From Nitrobacter sp. 62-23 (lineage in GTDB: Bacteria > Pseudomonadota > Alphaproteobacteria > Rhizobiales > Xanthobacteraceae): a DNA stretch of 55,992 bases. How positions within the stretch are numbered: position 1 is the stretch's first letter; every line of letters begins with the position of its first letter. Below, piece after piece: positions 43,384 through 52,700 of the stretch. The stretch is from contig NZ_MKSM01000095.1 in the NCBI RefSeq assembly GCF_001897285.1, positions 1-55,992 on the forward strand, in the 5' to 3' direction. Below the pieces are notes generated by a model. The model was not told where the DNA came from, did no database searches, and saw only the letters and a list, made by a program, of their open reading frames with translations. The position numbers and the translations under genes are program-made.

Positions 43384-43401
43384 TCCGATCTCACAAAAAA
43401 A
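43384..43401 (-). promoter_or_regulatory. Second TTTTTTTGTGAGAT site, before fecR of cassette 3
   Basis: Exact 14-nt copy of the receptor 4 site, followed by CGGATCG, 56 nt upstream of the fecR GTG. It suggests that fecR can be transcribed separately from the sigma gene, under the same factor as the receptor. Confidence 0.5.
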
Positions 43402-43461
43402 GAGGCCGCCAGAACCTGGGCAAGGCCGGCCGGGGTGAGACACGAGCGAGAGGCTGCTCGG

Positions 43462-43980
43462 CTAGAGGCGATTTGGCCGCGCCATGGCAGCCATGCAATG
43501 CGCCATCGCCAGCCGCACGTCATTATAGACTGTATTCGGAGAGACACCGAGATGCTGGGCAATAGCTGGATAGGACCAGCCTTCCATCCGCCTCAGGAGA
43601 AGCACCTTTCTCGGCCTTTCGGGAAGTCCGATAAGCGCTTGCTCAAAGAGATGGAGCCGCTCCTTGTCGATGAGCGCCATTTCCGGGGACGGCGCGTCGC
43701 AGGGAATATTGAGAATGGCCTTCTCATCCGTGATCGGACATTCGACCTGGGCGCGACGATTCTGCAGACGCTCCTGGTCGACGGCGATATTGCGCGCGGT
43801 CCGAAACAGATAGGCTTGCGGATTTTCGATCAGGCTGCGCTGCGCCGATGCCAGAAGGCGGAGGAAGGTTTCCTGAGTCGCGTCCGCGGCATCCGCCCTA
43901 TTGCGGAAGCGGCGCAGGAAAAACCGGCGAAGCCGACTTTCCTCCGTCTGCTGTAACTCCTGAACCAACGTCACGAGCAT
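43462..43980 (-). CDS. ECF RNA polymerase sigma factor, FecI-like (cassette 3)
   Basis: A 172-residue ECF sigma: region 2 (SRLRRFFLRRFRNRADAADATQETFLRLLASA, AYLFRTARNIAVDQERLQNRR) and region 4 (QALIGLPERPRKVLLLRRMEGWSYPAIAQHLGVSPNTVYNDVRLAMAHCM). The ATG at 43980 has AGGAG 9 nt upstream and is preferred to one at 43998. It heads cassette 3 and has a candidate iron control element 111 nt upstream. Confidence 0.93.
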   Translation of the reverse strand: MLVTLVQELQQTEESRLRRFFLRRFRNRADAADATQETFLRLLASAQRSLIENPQAYLFRTARNIAVDQERLQNRRAQVECPITDEKAILNIPCDAPSPEMALIDKERLHLFEQALIGLPERPRKVLLLRRMEGWSYPAIAQHLGVSPNTVYNDVRLAMAHCMAAMARPNRL

Positions 43981-44457
43981 ATCGGGTCTCCTGACCAACG
44001 CGCGCGGTGGGCGTCACTCCAAATGCAAAACTGCCAACCGATCGACATGAGCCTCTTAACGTGGCCGAAATTCCTTCACAAACACAATGATTTAGAATGA
44101 GTTTAATGAGAACGATCAGAAAATCTGGTCGAACGTTTCCGTAGCGCATCACATTGAAAATACGTCTATTTTTGTGAGTGTCGTACCAAAGTGACAGGGC
44201 GCTGTGTTCTTTGGCTCCGAACGCTCGGCAACGCTCCGCCCCGCCTCGGACGATATCAAGCGGAGCCAGACATGAGGTAGAGCGTCATCTCCAGACCCGA
44301 CCGATGCCCTCGACCAACAGCGTGCGCCCGGCCGAAAGAGCATGAACTACCATTGGCACCTCCGCCATAACTGTGGAGCACGACCCCTCGCGCGCCTTCC
44401 ACGATCGAGCATCTTGTTTTCTGATAAGGTCAGCCTCCTGATCGAAGGGGGTGGGTC
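43981..44457. other. Intergenic region between divergent sigma 3 and the EEP gene (477 bp)
   Basis: It contains the candidate iron control element at 44091-44107. An ORF on the minus strand (44149-44343) has no recognisable content. No other structure was seen. Confidence 0.5.
44091..44107 (-). promoter_or_regulatory. Candidate iron control element before sigma gene 3
   Basis: Read on the plus strand, TTTAGAA-tga-GTTTAAT matches TTTAGAA-N3-TTCTAAA at 11 of 14 positions, with one half-site perfect. It ends 110 nt upstream of the sigma start, the same distance as at sigma gene 2. Confidence 0.55.
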
Positions 44458-45540
44458 ATGGTTCAATATTCAGGACTGCGCTTCTGGAGCGATGCTGGGG
44501 CAAGGGATCGCGCCATCGACCGCCTGTTGGCGTTGCGCGCCGGCCTCACCAAGGATGTCACGCCTAATAACAAGCAGGACTCCTTTCACCTCGCGACCTG
44601 GAATATCCGGGATTTCGGCGGCAGCCGGCTGAACCCGTCGCCACGCCTGCCGGAATCTTTGCTCTACATCGCGGAGGTTATATCCGCCTTCGATCTGGTT
44701 GCAGTGCAGGAGGTCAACGAGAACATGACCGACTTCCAGAAGGTCATGAAGCTGCTTGGCCCGCATTGGGACTATATCGTAACCGACCAGAGCGGAAACA
44801 TGGAGCGCCTCGCGTTCGTGTTCGACACGCGCAAGATCCGGTTTCGCCATGTCGCCGGCGAGATCGTGCTGCCTGCGAAGAAGGGCAAAGAGGTTGCTCA
44901 GTTCAACCGCACGCCATTCCTTGTCGCTTTCCAGGCGGGCTGGTTCAAGTTCAACATTTGCACCGTGCATATCTACTATGGCTCCGCGCAGGACACCGCG
45001 CAGCGTAAGCGTGAGATCGCCGACATCGCATCGTTCTTCACGGCACGGCAGAAGAAGGACGGCGAGACTTATATCCTGCTCGGCGACTTCAATATCCTCA
45101 ACCCCTCCGATCCGACCATGAACGCGCTGCTGGGCGGCGGCTTCGAGGTGCCGGCGGCCTTGCGCAAGCCAACCGCGCTGGCGAGCGAGAACTATTACGA
45201 TCAAATCGCGCTGAGAACACAGAACAAGCTGGTCGAGATCAGGAATGCCGGCTGCTTCCGCTGGCAGGACTATGTGTTTCGCGACGAAGCAGACTATGCG
45301 GCCTATAAGCCCTTGATGCCGACCAAGACCAAGACCGGCAAAGACGCAAAGACGGACAACAAGGCATATAAAACCTGGCGCACGTGGCAGATGTCGGACC
45401 ATCTGCCGCTGTGGACCGAGATCAAGATGGATTTCACCGAATCCTATCTCACCAGCCTGAAATCCGGCGCGACGCCTCTGGCGACATTCACTCCTGAATC
45501 AGGTCCGCGCCCCGAGGCCGGGCCGACCTCCGATAGCTGA
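44458..45540 (+). CDS. Endonuclease/exonuclease/phosphatase-fold protein
   Basis: A 360-residue EEP-superfamily enzyme. Active-site blocks are in order: HLATWNIRDFGG (Asn), LVAVQEVNEN (catalytic Glu), a Tyr/His in VHIYYGSA, LGDFNILNP (Asp, Asn), and the terminal MSDHLPLW (Asp-His). This Mg2+-dependent fold covers DNase I, phosphatases and sphingomyelinases, so the substrate (DNA or a phosphoester) is open. There is no signal peptide or membrane segment, so it acts in the cytosol or is delivered by another route. GGGGGTGGG lies upstream of the ATG. It is followed after 35 bp by a DUF2235 hydrolase gene. Confidence 0.9.
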   Translation: MVQYSGLRFWSDAGARDRAIDRLLALRAGLTKDVTPNNKQDSFHLATWNIRDFGGSRLNPSPRLPESLLYIAEVISAFDLVAVQEVNENMTDFQKVMKLLGPHWDYIVTDQSGNMERLAFVFDTRKIRFRHVAGEIVLPAKKGKEVAQFNRTPFLVAFQAGWFKFNICTVHIYYGSAQDTAQRKREIADIASFFTARQKKDGETYILLGDFNILNPSDPTMNALLGGGFEVPAALRKPTALASENYYDQIALRTQNKLVEIRNAGCFRWQDYVFRDEADYAAYKPLMPTKTKTGKDAKTDNKAYKTWRTWQMSDHLPLWTEIKMDFTESYLTSLKSGATPLATFTPESGPRPEAGPTSDS

Positions 45541-45575
45541 TCGGTCACGCCGTCTTCCGGCCAGGAGCTGTTCGC

Positions 45576-46739
45576 ATGAGCAAGAACATCGTTGTCTGCT
45601 GCGACGGCACCGGCAACGAGGTCGAGGGCAATCTCTCGAACGTTCTCAAGTTATTCCGTATCGCTCAGAAGAACGAACATCAGCGCGTCTACTACAACCC
45701 TGGAATTGGTACGATCGGCAGTCGCGATGCCTGGATGCGGCTGAAGCAGAACACCAGGGCTGTGTTCGGACTGGCGACCGGCTACGGCCTGGACGACGAC
45801 ATTCTCGGTGCCTATCGCTTTATCGCTGAGCAATTCGAAGATGGCGACCAGATCTTCTTGTTCGGTTTCAGCCGCGGCGCCTACACCGTGCGCGCGCTGG
45901 CGGGCTTCATCCACATGGTCGGGTTGTTGCCGCCCGATCAGCTCAATATCGCGGACTACGCGCTGACGGCCTACAAGCGCGCCAGCGAGGAGAACAATCT
46001 CAGCATTGCCTGGAATTTTAGCCAGATCGCCGGCGGCCGCCGCGCCACCATCAAGTTCATTGGCGCATGGGATACGGTCGCCTCGGTGCTGGTGCCACGT
46101 CGCGACCGCATCATTCCGACGCTGCTGATGCTACCCTTCACGCGCGTCAATCCGAGCGTCGAAGTCTTCCGCCACGCGATGGCGATCGACGAACGCCGTC
46201 GCATGTTCCGCCTGAACCGCTGGACCGCGCCGCAACCGTTCGTCGCTAATCGTTTCGATTCATCCGCGCCGCCTCAGGCCCAGGACATCAAGCAGGTATG
46301 GTTTGCGGGCGTCCATGCCGACGTCGGCGGCGGCTACCCCGAAACCGAAAGCGGCCTCTCCAAATTCCTCCTGGTATGGATGATCGATGAGGCGGTCGCC
46401 CACGGACTGAAGATCAACACCGCGATGAAAAACCACCTCGTGCTCGGCCGGCCACGCGAGGGTGGGCGACACGTCTATGTCGCGCCGGATGCGCAAGGGC
46501 CGCTGCACGATTCGCTGACATCAGCCTGGAAAATTCTGGAGTGGCTGCCGAAATCCGCGAAGTGGAAGGAATGGGAGCGTCGCGAACTTCTCGGGTTTTA
46601 CATTCCCGATGGGGAGCCAAGAGTTTTAGCCGATCCGTCCGTCAAACCTCGCATCCACCAGTCCGTTGTCGATCGCAAGGCGCAGACGTCTGACTATGCG
46701 CCCGTCAACTTTCCGGACGAATTTGACATCGAGCCATGA
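45576..46739 (+). CDS. DUF2235 (Tle1-like) alpha/beta hydrolase
   Basis: A 387-residue DUF2235 protein: VVCCDGTGNEVEG at the N-terminus, nucleophile motif FGFSRGAYTVRALAGFIHMVGLL (GxSxG), FIGAWDTVASV, and a His in FAGVHADVGGGYPETE. The family includes type VI secretion phospholipase effectors (Tle1) and many cytosolic proteins. No T6SS genes, VgrG, PAAR or immunity gene is visible nearby. It is co-directional with the EEP gene, 35 bp apart, so the pair is probably one operon; a shared role in lipid or nucleotide phosphoester turnover or defence is conjecture. Confidence 0.92.
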   Translation: MSKNIVVCCDGTGNEVEGNLSNVLKLFRIAQKNEHQRVYYNPGIGTIGSRDAWMRLKQNTRAVFGLATGYGLDDDILGAYRFIAEQFEDGDQIFLFGFSRGAYTVRALAGFIHMVGLLPPDQLNIADYALTAYKRASEENNLSIAWNFSQIAGGRRATIKFIGAWDTVASVLVPRRDRIIPTLLMLPFTRVNPSVEVFRHAMAIDERRRMFRLNRWTAPQPFVANRFDSSAPPQAQDIKQVWFAGVHADVGGGYPETESGLSKFLLVWMIDEAVAHGLKINTAMKNHLVLGRPREGGRHVYVAPDAQGPLHDSLTSAWKILEWLPKSAKWKEWERRELLGFYIPDGEPRVLADPSVKPRIHQSVVDRKAQTSDYAPVNFPDEFDIEP

Positions 46740-47173
46740 TGTTGGCCGACGCGGCAACCCATGACCTTGTCTTGAACGATGACGTTGCGCGCTTTGTACG
46801 TTGCTAACGCCGCCTCGCAGGTCGTCACGCCACGCAGGCCGATGAAGCGCGGCACTTCGCAGAGACGTCAACGTCATGAGTGCTTCGGACCAGTAGCAAC
46901 CCGGGTGCCGCAGGAATAGTCAGTGGGCATCGTGGTTGCAATGTGGTTGCAACTCCGATCTCGTTCCTGACCGCTCGTGAGATGATGTCACGTAATTATA
47001 TGATTATATTGGAGAAAGCTGGCGCACCCGAAAGGATGAAACTGGGCACGGCTATATCATTGCAGGGCCTCTATAATTTTCAATCGCGATCCTCAAGTCT
47101 CTGAGCGCCTGCTTTGATGGCGGGCTGAACTCCCGCCCTACTGGCCGGAACGGTGTCGCATAATCACCGAACG
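46740..47173. other. Intergenic region without supported gene (434 bp)
   Basis: Convergent gap between the DUF2235 gene and the Sel1-repeat gene. A direct repeat TGGTTGCAA (twice near 46930-46950) is the only structure seen. AT content rises after 46950. No terminator of clear form was found. Confidence 0.4.
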
Positions 47174-49531
47174 TTAGTAACAAAGCCCCGACGGGCTTAC
47201 GCCGGTAAACCCTTTCTGCTGACAGTCTCTTTCCAACGCCTTCTGATGCCTGTCCCAATTCTCTTCGACGCTCTTTGCCACGCTTAGCTGCTGCTGCTTT
47301 GAAATAAGTCCAGACTTATCGAGGAAATCCGAAAATACCTGGAACTGCGCGAAGTGTCGAACCGAGGCCGCCATTCCACAGTATAATATCTTGACCTTAT
47401 CGCTTTCGTCGCACGCGGGAAAACCTCCGCCAGGATTGTAATCTTTGTCACCGGGGCGTGCAGGACCGACGCCTCCTTTAAGGGTTACCTCTTCTCGACG
47501 GCGATTTGCAAACTCCGTCATTTCTGGCGAACAGTTCGGATTGACGGGCACGCGGCCATACCGACCCTTCAATTCAAGGTAGATAGTTTCTCCTTGGTTT
47601 GACAATCCACCGCGACCCTCTTCGAGAGCTCGTGTGTAATAAAGAAATGCCATGCAATCGAAATTTTGCGCCGAGTCAAAGAGTTTAACCGCGCGTACAT
47701 CATCGCGCCCAACACCTTCACCGGTGTAGTACAACACCCCCAACAACGTGGTCGCTGCGGGAAGTCTGCTGTCACCCGCTTTGTTCAGCCACTCCGCGGC
47801 GAGCTGCGAATCCTTTTTTATGCCATCGCCGGTAAAATACAGCGTTCCGAGCATGCCTTGCGCGATTGCATTTCCAGTTTGAGCTGCCGTGGCGACCCAA
47901 CTGGCGGCGACCGCTTTATCGACTAACTGTCCCCTACCATCCGCAAATAAATCATGCATCAGCATCATGGCGACAGGATTCCCGAGAGCGGCCTCATCCT
48001 GCAGTATCTTTATTCCTTCGTCCGTGCGCCTGCTTACGATCAACGCTCGCGCCATCATTAATTTGATGACGCGATCATCGGGCGAATATCTGACGGCTTC
48101 TTCGCACGACTTTATAGCTCGCCCGGAGTCGATCCGATCCCATGGAACTCCTGCGCCCTTGCTTCCAGGTTCGTAGATTGTCGCGGCTTCACGTCGGCAT
48201 TTCTTTTCCGCCACAACGGCCGGAGGCGTGCCCGGATCGGCAACTTCCAGGGTGTCCGCCAGATCGATAATGTCATGACAGGTGACTTGGTGCTGCCGTT
48301 GCTGAAGAGCGGCAAACCGATCGCTTGATGAACCATCCATCGCCCCGGTGGCAAGCACGCCGTAGCTCTGGCTAATGAGGAGCATGGAGGCACTCGGATT
48401 GAACTTGCGGCAGTTCTCCGCGTCGGAAGCGATTGTCCGGCGCTGAGCCGCTTTCGACTCGGCGGCAGCCTTCAGCGCATCGTCCAATTTGGTCCGCATA
48501 AGCGTGAATTTGAGTGCCGGCACTGCCATGTCTGGGTTGTCGGTGAGTTGCGAGAACATGTAACGCAACGCTGGTTCAACATCGCGGTCCAGAAACGTGC
48601 GAATGCACGTTTCGAACTGGTTCATCGAATAATCTGTATTCGGGCAGCCAGCCCATTGAGGGTCGATGGTGGAAATTGCGCGGAAAAGCCCCGCAATTTC
48701 GCCGCACGTTTTAGGCTCGTAACGCAGTGTGCTCCGCGTGACTCGTTTAATTGCATCAAGAACGGTGGTCAAATCACGGGACATCTCGCTACAGGGGACG
48801 GAATATTGCTGTATGACATCCTTGAATATTTTGGCTCCAATGAGCTGTGCGGTGCCGAACCCCACAACGGATTGCCGGGTCGGGTCCGGGTTAGCTTTGA
48901 TGATCGCCCATAGGCATCGCGCCAAAGTCTGGTTGTCGCTTTCGGCTTGGCAAATGACATCGGCGGAGCCTTCCAGCGCCGGGGCCATAGATGCAACGGG
49001 CGCCGCCGCGACAGGCGCTCGCGGAGTTGCCACCGTCATAGGTCCGGGGAGTTCCGAACGCGGTGGGGCGGCCGGCGCGGGTGGCCTCGATGCCGCGAGG
49101 CGTGGGGGAGCTTGTTGTGTAACTGCTGCTCCTTGCACGGTCTGCTGAAGGGAAAATTCAGCGCAGCCAGGAAAAATTACGGAGGCATTGGCCTTTCGCT
49201 TGTCCGATGAGAGTTGGCCGCGATATCCGGCCGGGCGAAAGCCGGGAAAGCGCTTGAGCTGTCGTGTTGGCCGCAACTCGAACAGCCCATTGGAATCGAC
49301 AACCCCTGTCATCTCAAATTCGGCGCCGGTGGTTCCTGTGGTAGGCCGAACCGTCGCCCGCGCCGCGATGTGCGTCTGATCAGCACCGGACACCGTGAGT
49401 GTGAGCGCATATGGGATGCCACCGCAGATGTATTGGCCTTGCCAAGTACCTTGGATCGGTGCCTGAGCCAGCGCCGGAAAATAGGATGCCATGGACAACA
49501 ACGGCACGAGAGCAAATGCCAATTTACGCAT
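47174..49531 (-). CDS. Exported Sel1-repeat protein, multi-domain
   Basis: A 785-residue exported protein. Signal peptide MRKLAFALVPLLSMASYFPALAQ. An N-terminal domain of about 110 residues (IQGTWQGQYICGGIPYALTLTVSG) looks like a small beta-sandwich with two Cys. A Pro/Ala linker follows (about 130-190), then a long region of unknown fold (about 200-440). Three or so Sel1-like repeats come at about 505-640 (AMMLMHDLFADGRG, AQGMLGTLYFTGDGIKKDSQLAAEWL, ATTLLGVLYYTGEGVGRDDVRAVKLF). The C-terminal domain is Cys-containing and ends in CY. Sel1 repeats bind partner proteins. ATG 49531 has GAGGG upstream. It is 175 bp downstream of the FGE-like gene on the same strand; the two exported proteins may work together. 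Confidence 0.8.
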   Translation of the reverse strand: MRKLAFALVPLLSMASYFPALAQAPIQGTWQGQYICGGIPYALTLTVSGADQTHIAARATVRPTTGTTGAEFEMTGVVDSNGLFELRPTRQLKRFPGFRPAGYRGQLSSDKRKANASVIFPGCAEFSLQQTVQGAAVTQQAPPRLAASRPPAPAAPPRSELPGPMTVATPRAPVAAAPVASMAPALEGSADVICQAESDNQTLARCLWAIIKANPDPTRQSVVGFGTAQLIGAKIFKDVIQQYSVPCSEMSRDLTTVLDAIKRVTRSTLRYEPKTCGEIAGLFRAISTIDPQWAGCPNTDYSMNQFETCIRTFLDRDVEPALRYMFSQLTDNPDMAVPALKFTLMRTKLDDALKAAAESKAAQRRTIASDAENCRKFNPSASMLLISQSYGVLATGAMDGSSSDRFAALQQRQHQVTCHDIIDLADTLEVADPGTPPAVVAEKKCRREAATIYEPGSKGAGVPWDRIDSGRAIKSCEEAVRYSPDDRVIKLMMARALIVSRRTDEGIKILQDEAALGNPVAMMLMHDLFADGRGQLVDKAVAASWVATAAQTGNAIAQGMLGTLYFTGDGIKKDSQLAAEWLNKAGDSRLPAATTLLGVLYYTGEGVGRDDVRAVKLFDSAQNFDCMAFLYYTRALEEGRGGLSNQGETIYLELKGRYGRVPVNPNCSPEMTEFANRRREEVTLKGGVGPARPGDKDYNPGGGFPACDESDKVKILYCGMAASVRHFAQFQVFSDFLDKSGLISKQQQLSVAKSVEENWDRHQKALERDCQQKGFTGVSPSGLCY

Positions 49532-49706
49532 CGAACGTTTCCCTCGCTTGCGCCCACTGGCTATCAAGAAGAGTTTCGGTGTAGCGCAAGCACTCGAAAC
49601 AGGTAGCCCACGGCGATCGAGGCTGTCGAAGTTCTCGCCAGCATACGTCCTTCTCGACGTTTACCACGCAACGCAAAGCGACAGTCTTTTCTTGCCAGTC
49701 ATATCG

Positions 49707-52700
49707 CTACCATGCATCCACGCCGCTGACCCGCTCGAAGCGGCCACCATCGACTGGCGATCCGTTGCGGTTAATGTAAACAACAGCACGATCGTGATAG
49801 ATAAACAGCACGCGCTGATCCGGCGCATAAGCGACGGTTCTGACAACCGTATCGCCGCTCATCTCAACGACGAATTTGACCGCGAAGCGGTCGTTGACGG
49901 CGAGTGTTGACGTCACCAGACGCCTCGCCTGATTGTATTCGTTTGCCCAGGAGAGCCGCTCACCCGTCTTCTTGAGAGCAGTCTCTTTCGTCAGTAGCCC
50001 GAATGTGAAGAAACCCTCGGTCTGAAGCGTGTCGCACTGAGGAGCGAAGCAACGTCCCGTGCGCTTGAGCGTGTTTCCGAACGTATCATATTCGTACTGT
50101 GTTTTCTCAAATGGCCCGGTATCATTGAACTTGGTTTGATCTGCGACGAGATCGGTGTCGTGGTCATATAAGTAGTCGTAACCTTGTTTCGGATAATGCC
50201 ATTTGGCGAAGCGAAGCCGGCCGTCCGGGAAGTGCTGTTTCTCCACCTCGAATATCTGCGCGCCGGTCAGGGCATTGACGATCCGAAATATCTGACGATC
50301 ATCGGAATATTTGTATTCACCGAATCGTTCGATCTTTCCGGCCGCAGAGACAATCTCAACACGAGCAGGTTGGTTGTGTCCGTTGCGGCTTATGAGCGTG
50401 ATTGAACGGATGGAGTCGTCCGGGTTTCGTGTCGTAATCTTGGCGAGATAGGTGGATGTTCTCACGTATTCGTAGCTATTCGTGTATTCCAGCCGATTGA
50501 AGGCATAGCGTTTGACTATGGTCGGCCGCCCCGCCGTGTCACAGGCGACATCATACCAGGATGCATTCTCCGGGTTGTTGTCGATTTCTCGACGATCGAT
50601 CCGCCTGTCCATAATCGGCACGAGATGGCTCGTGTCATTGACGTTGAAATAAGTATAGAGACCCTCGCACTGTCCAGCCTTCGTGCCCGAGGGGGCGTGC
50701 GGGTCAGGTACAGGCGCCACCTGACTGCGTCCTGCGCAGACTTCCAGCGCTTTGCGGCCGAAATTCTCCGAGCCTCTGAGATCGAAATCCACGGCTTTTT
50801 CAGCGCGCGAGTTCTCGATGCTGAGAGAGGCACTGCCCGGCAACACGTCGAGAAATGCGGCCGGCAGGGCTTCGGCGACGATCCACGCCTTATCCGGCGC
50901 GTAGTAGCGTATGCTTGTGAGAAAAGGAATCGTTCTCCCGTCTTGCAGCGTCACGATCAGCCTGCCCGGCCGGTCCACGCCGTCGGCTCTCTCCAGCGCG
51001 TTTCCCTTGTAGTCATAGAGGGAGGCTCCTGTGCCAGGGCCAAGCGCCGTGTTGCACGCCATCGTCAAGAAGGCACGACCCGCCGTCGCTTTATGCTGAG
51101 TACTCACCCGCTCGGGGTCGTGAGACACGAAGACCGGCCATTCGGCCGGAGGCGAGGCTGCTGCGCTCGCCGATTGTTGCGAAGACCGCGGTGGGGCATC
51201 AGCAGAACCTTGACGAAGGCCGGAGGTTTTTCGCCAAATCCAGTCATTATTCCGATAGCGAATCTCGACGGCGCAGGAATCGCTGGACATGAGCTTGCTG
51301 CCCCGACGGGGTGCGCAATGCGGATCGCCCGCGTAGATACGGGCAGTAATCGATGTCAGCTTTTTATCTGCGCTGATATTGAAGGTTTTTTCATAGAGAT
51401 GCTCGTGGAAGATTTCTTTCCACCCTGCACCGTCTCCCTGAATCATGATGACGGCGTCGCAGCCGCGATTGCTGCAATTCGCGCCAGTGTAATGGTCGGC
51501 GCAGAGAGTTTCATTGTCCAGGATCAGCGCCGGGCGGCCGTGGTCGAGCGTCACCGAGGTGATGCCCGCCATGCGATCAGTGGGCACTCCCTCCGAATTA
51601 TACTCCTTGCAACTGTTGCGGACAGTCTCAGCATACGCCCTGACCGCAGCAGGCAAATGTTGATATTGCGCGTCCGTGGTTGCCATCGGCAATTCGGCAG
51701 CCACTTGCCTCACGTTCGAGGGCTGCTCGTTCTGGCTGGCGCGCGTTGTCTTGTCCCAGCCCGTGCCGTCGAGCGAGACCGCTACGCGAAAGCCCATGAC
51801 ATTGAAGCGTTCATCCGAACTTTCCTGCGGGCTCCACATGCCGTCGTTGCCCTCGCGGTCGTAACCAAAGATCAGCCGCTCGGACGCGCGCATCGAAAGC
51901 TGCGTCAATTCATAGTCGCCGCTGCGCGCGACGAAGACGACGCAGTCGGCTTCGTTCCACGGCGAGCCATCGGGAGGTGCACCCTGATAGCTCTTGTGGA
52001 AACAATCCTCGACCGTCTCTTGTGCGTTACCGCCCATATCGTAGAGGCCCCAAGGATTGGGCTTGTAGGAGCCGACCTCGGCCGTCCAGTCTGGATGTAT
52101 CTTTTCCGCGCAAGCTGCCGCGAGAGCGGCCTGATAGCCGGATTTGCGATCCGCAAAATTGGCATAGTCGCAGGTGCTCTTGAAATCGTTCCCCCAAAAG
52201 CTGAATGTTTCTGTTCCGGCGCGGTAGGCATATTCCCACTCCGCCTCCGTGGGCAGACGATAGTGCTTGCCAGTTTTCGTGCTCAGCCAGTCGAGATAGC
52301 CCTTCATCTCATTGCGGGATACGCAGACAGCCGGTTGCCTGCCGGTCACGGGCAGCCCCGGCTGCGCATAGGAACCGTCGCCGATATAGATCACGTAAGG
52401 CGCGGATTTGGTCTTGTCCCCGCCGGGGACGGGCGTGCCGGTGTATTTGAACGCATGGGGGCCGCTTTCCATCACCCGTATGCCGCACTTGCCGCCCACA
52501 TGCGCTCCGGTTTCCTTCACATAGGCTCCGAACTCATCGACCGTGACCTCGAAGCGGCCGATGGCGAAAGGATAGCCGATCGTGACCCTGTGCTGCGGAA
52601 CGGACCAATCTGCGTATTTGAGTTGCTGTACCTCCTTCGGGCTCGCGCCCATCATGAAGGAGCCAAGAGGCAGCGGCATCATCTCGGGGCAGTTCGCGCA

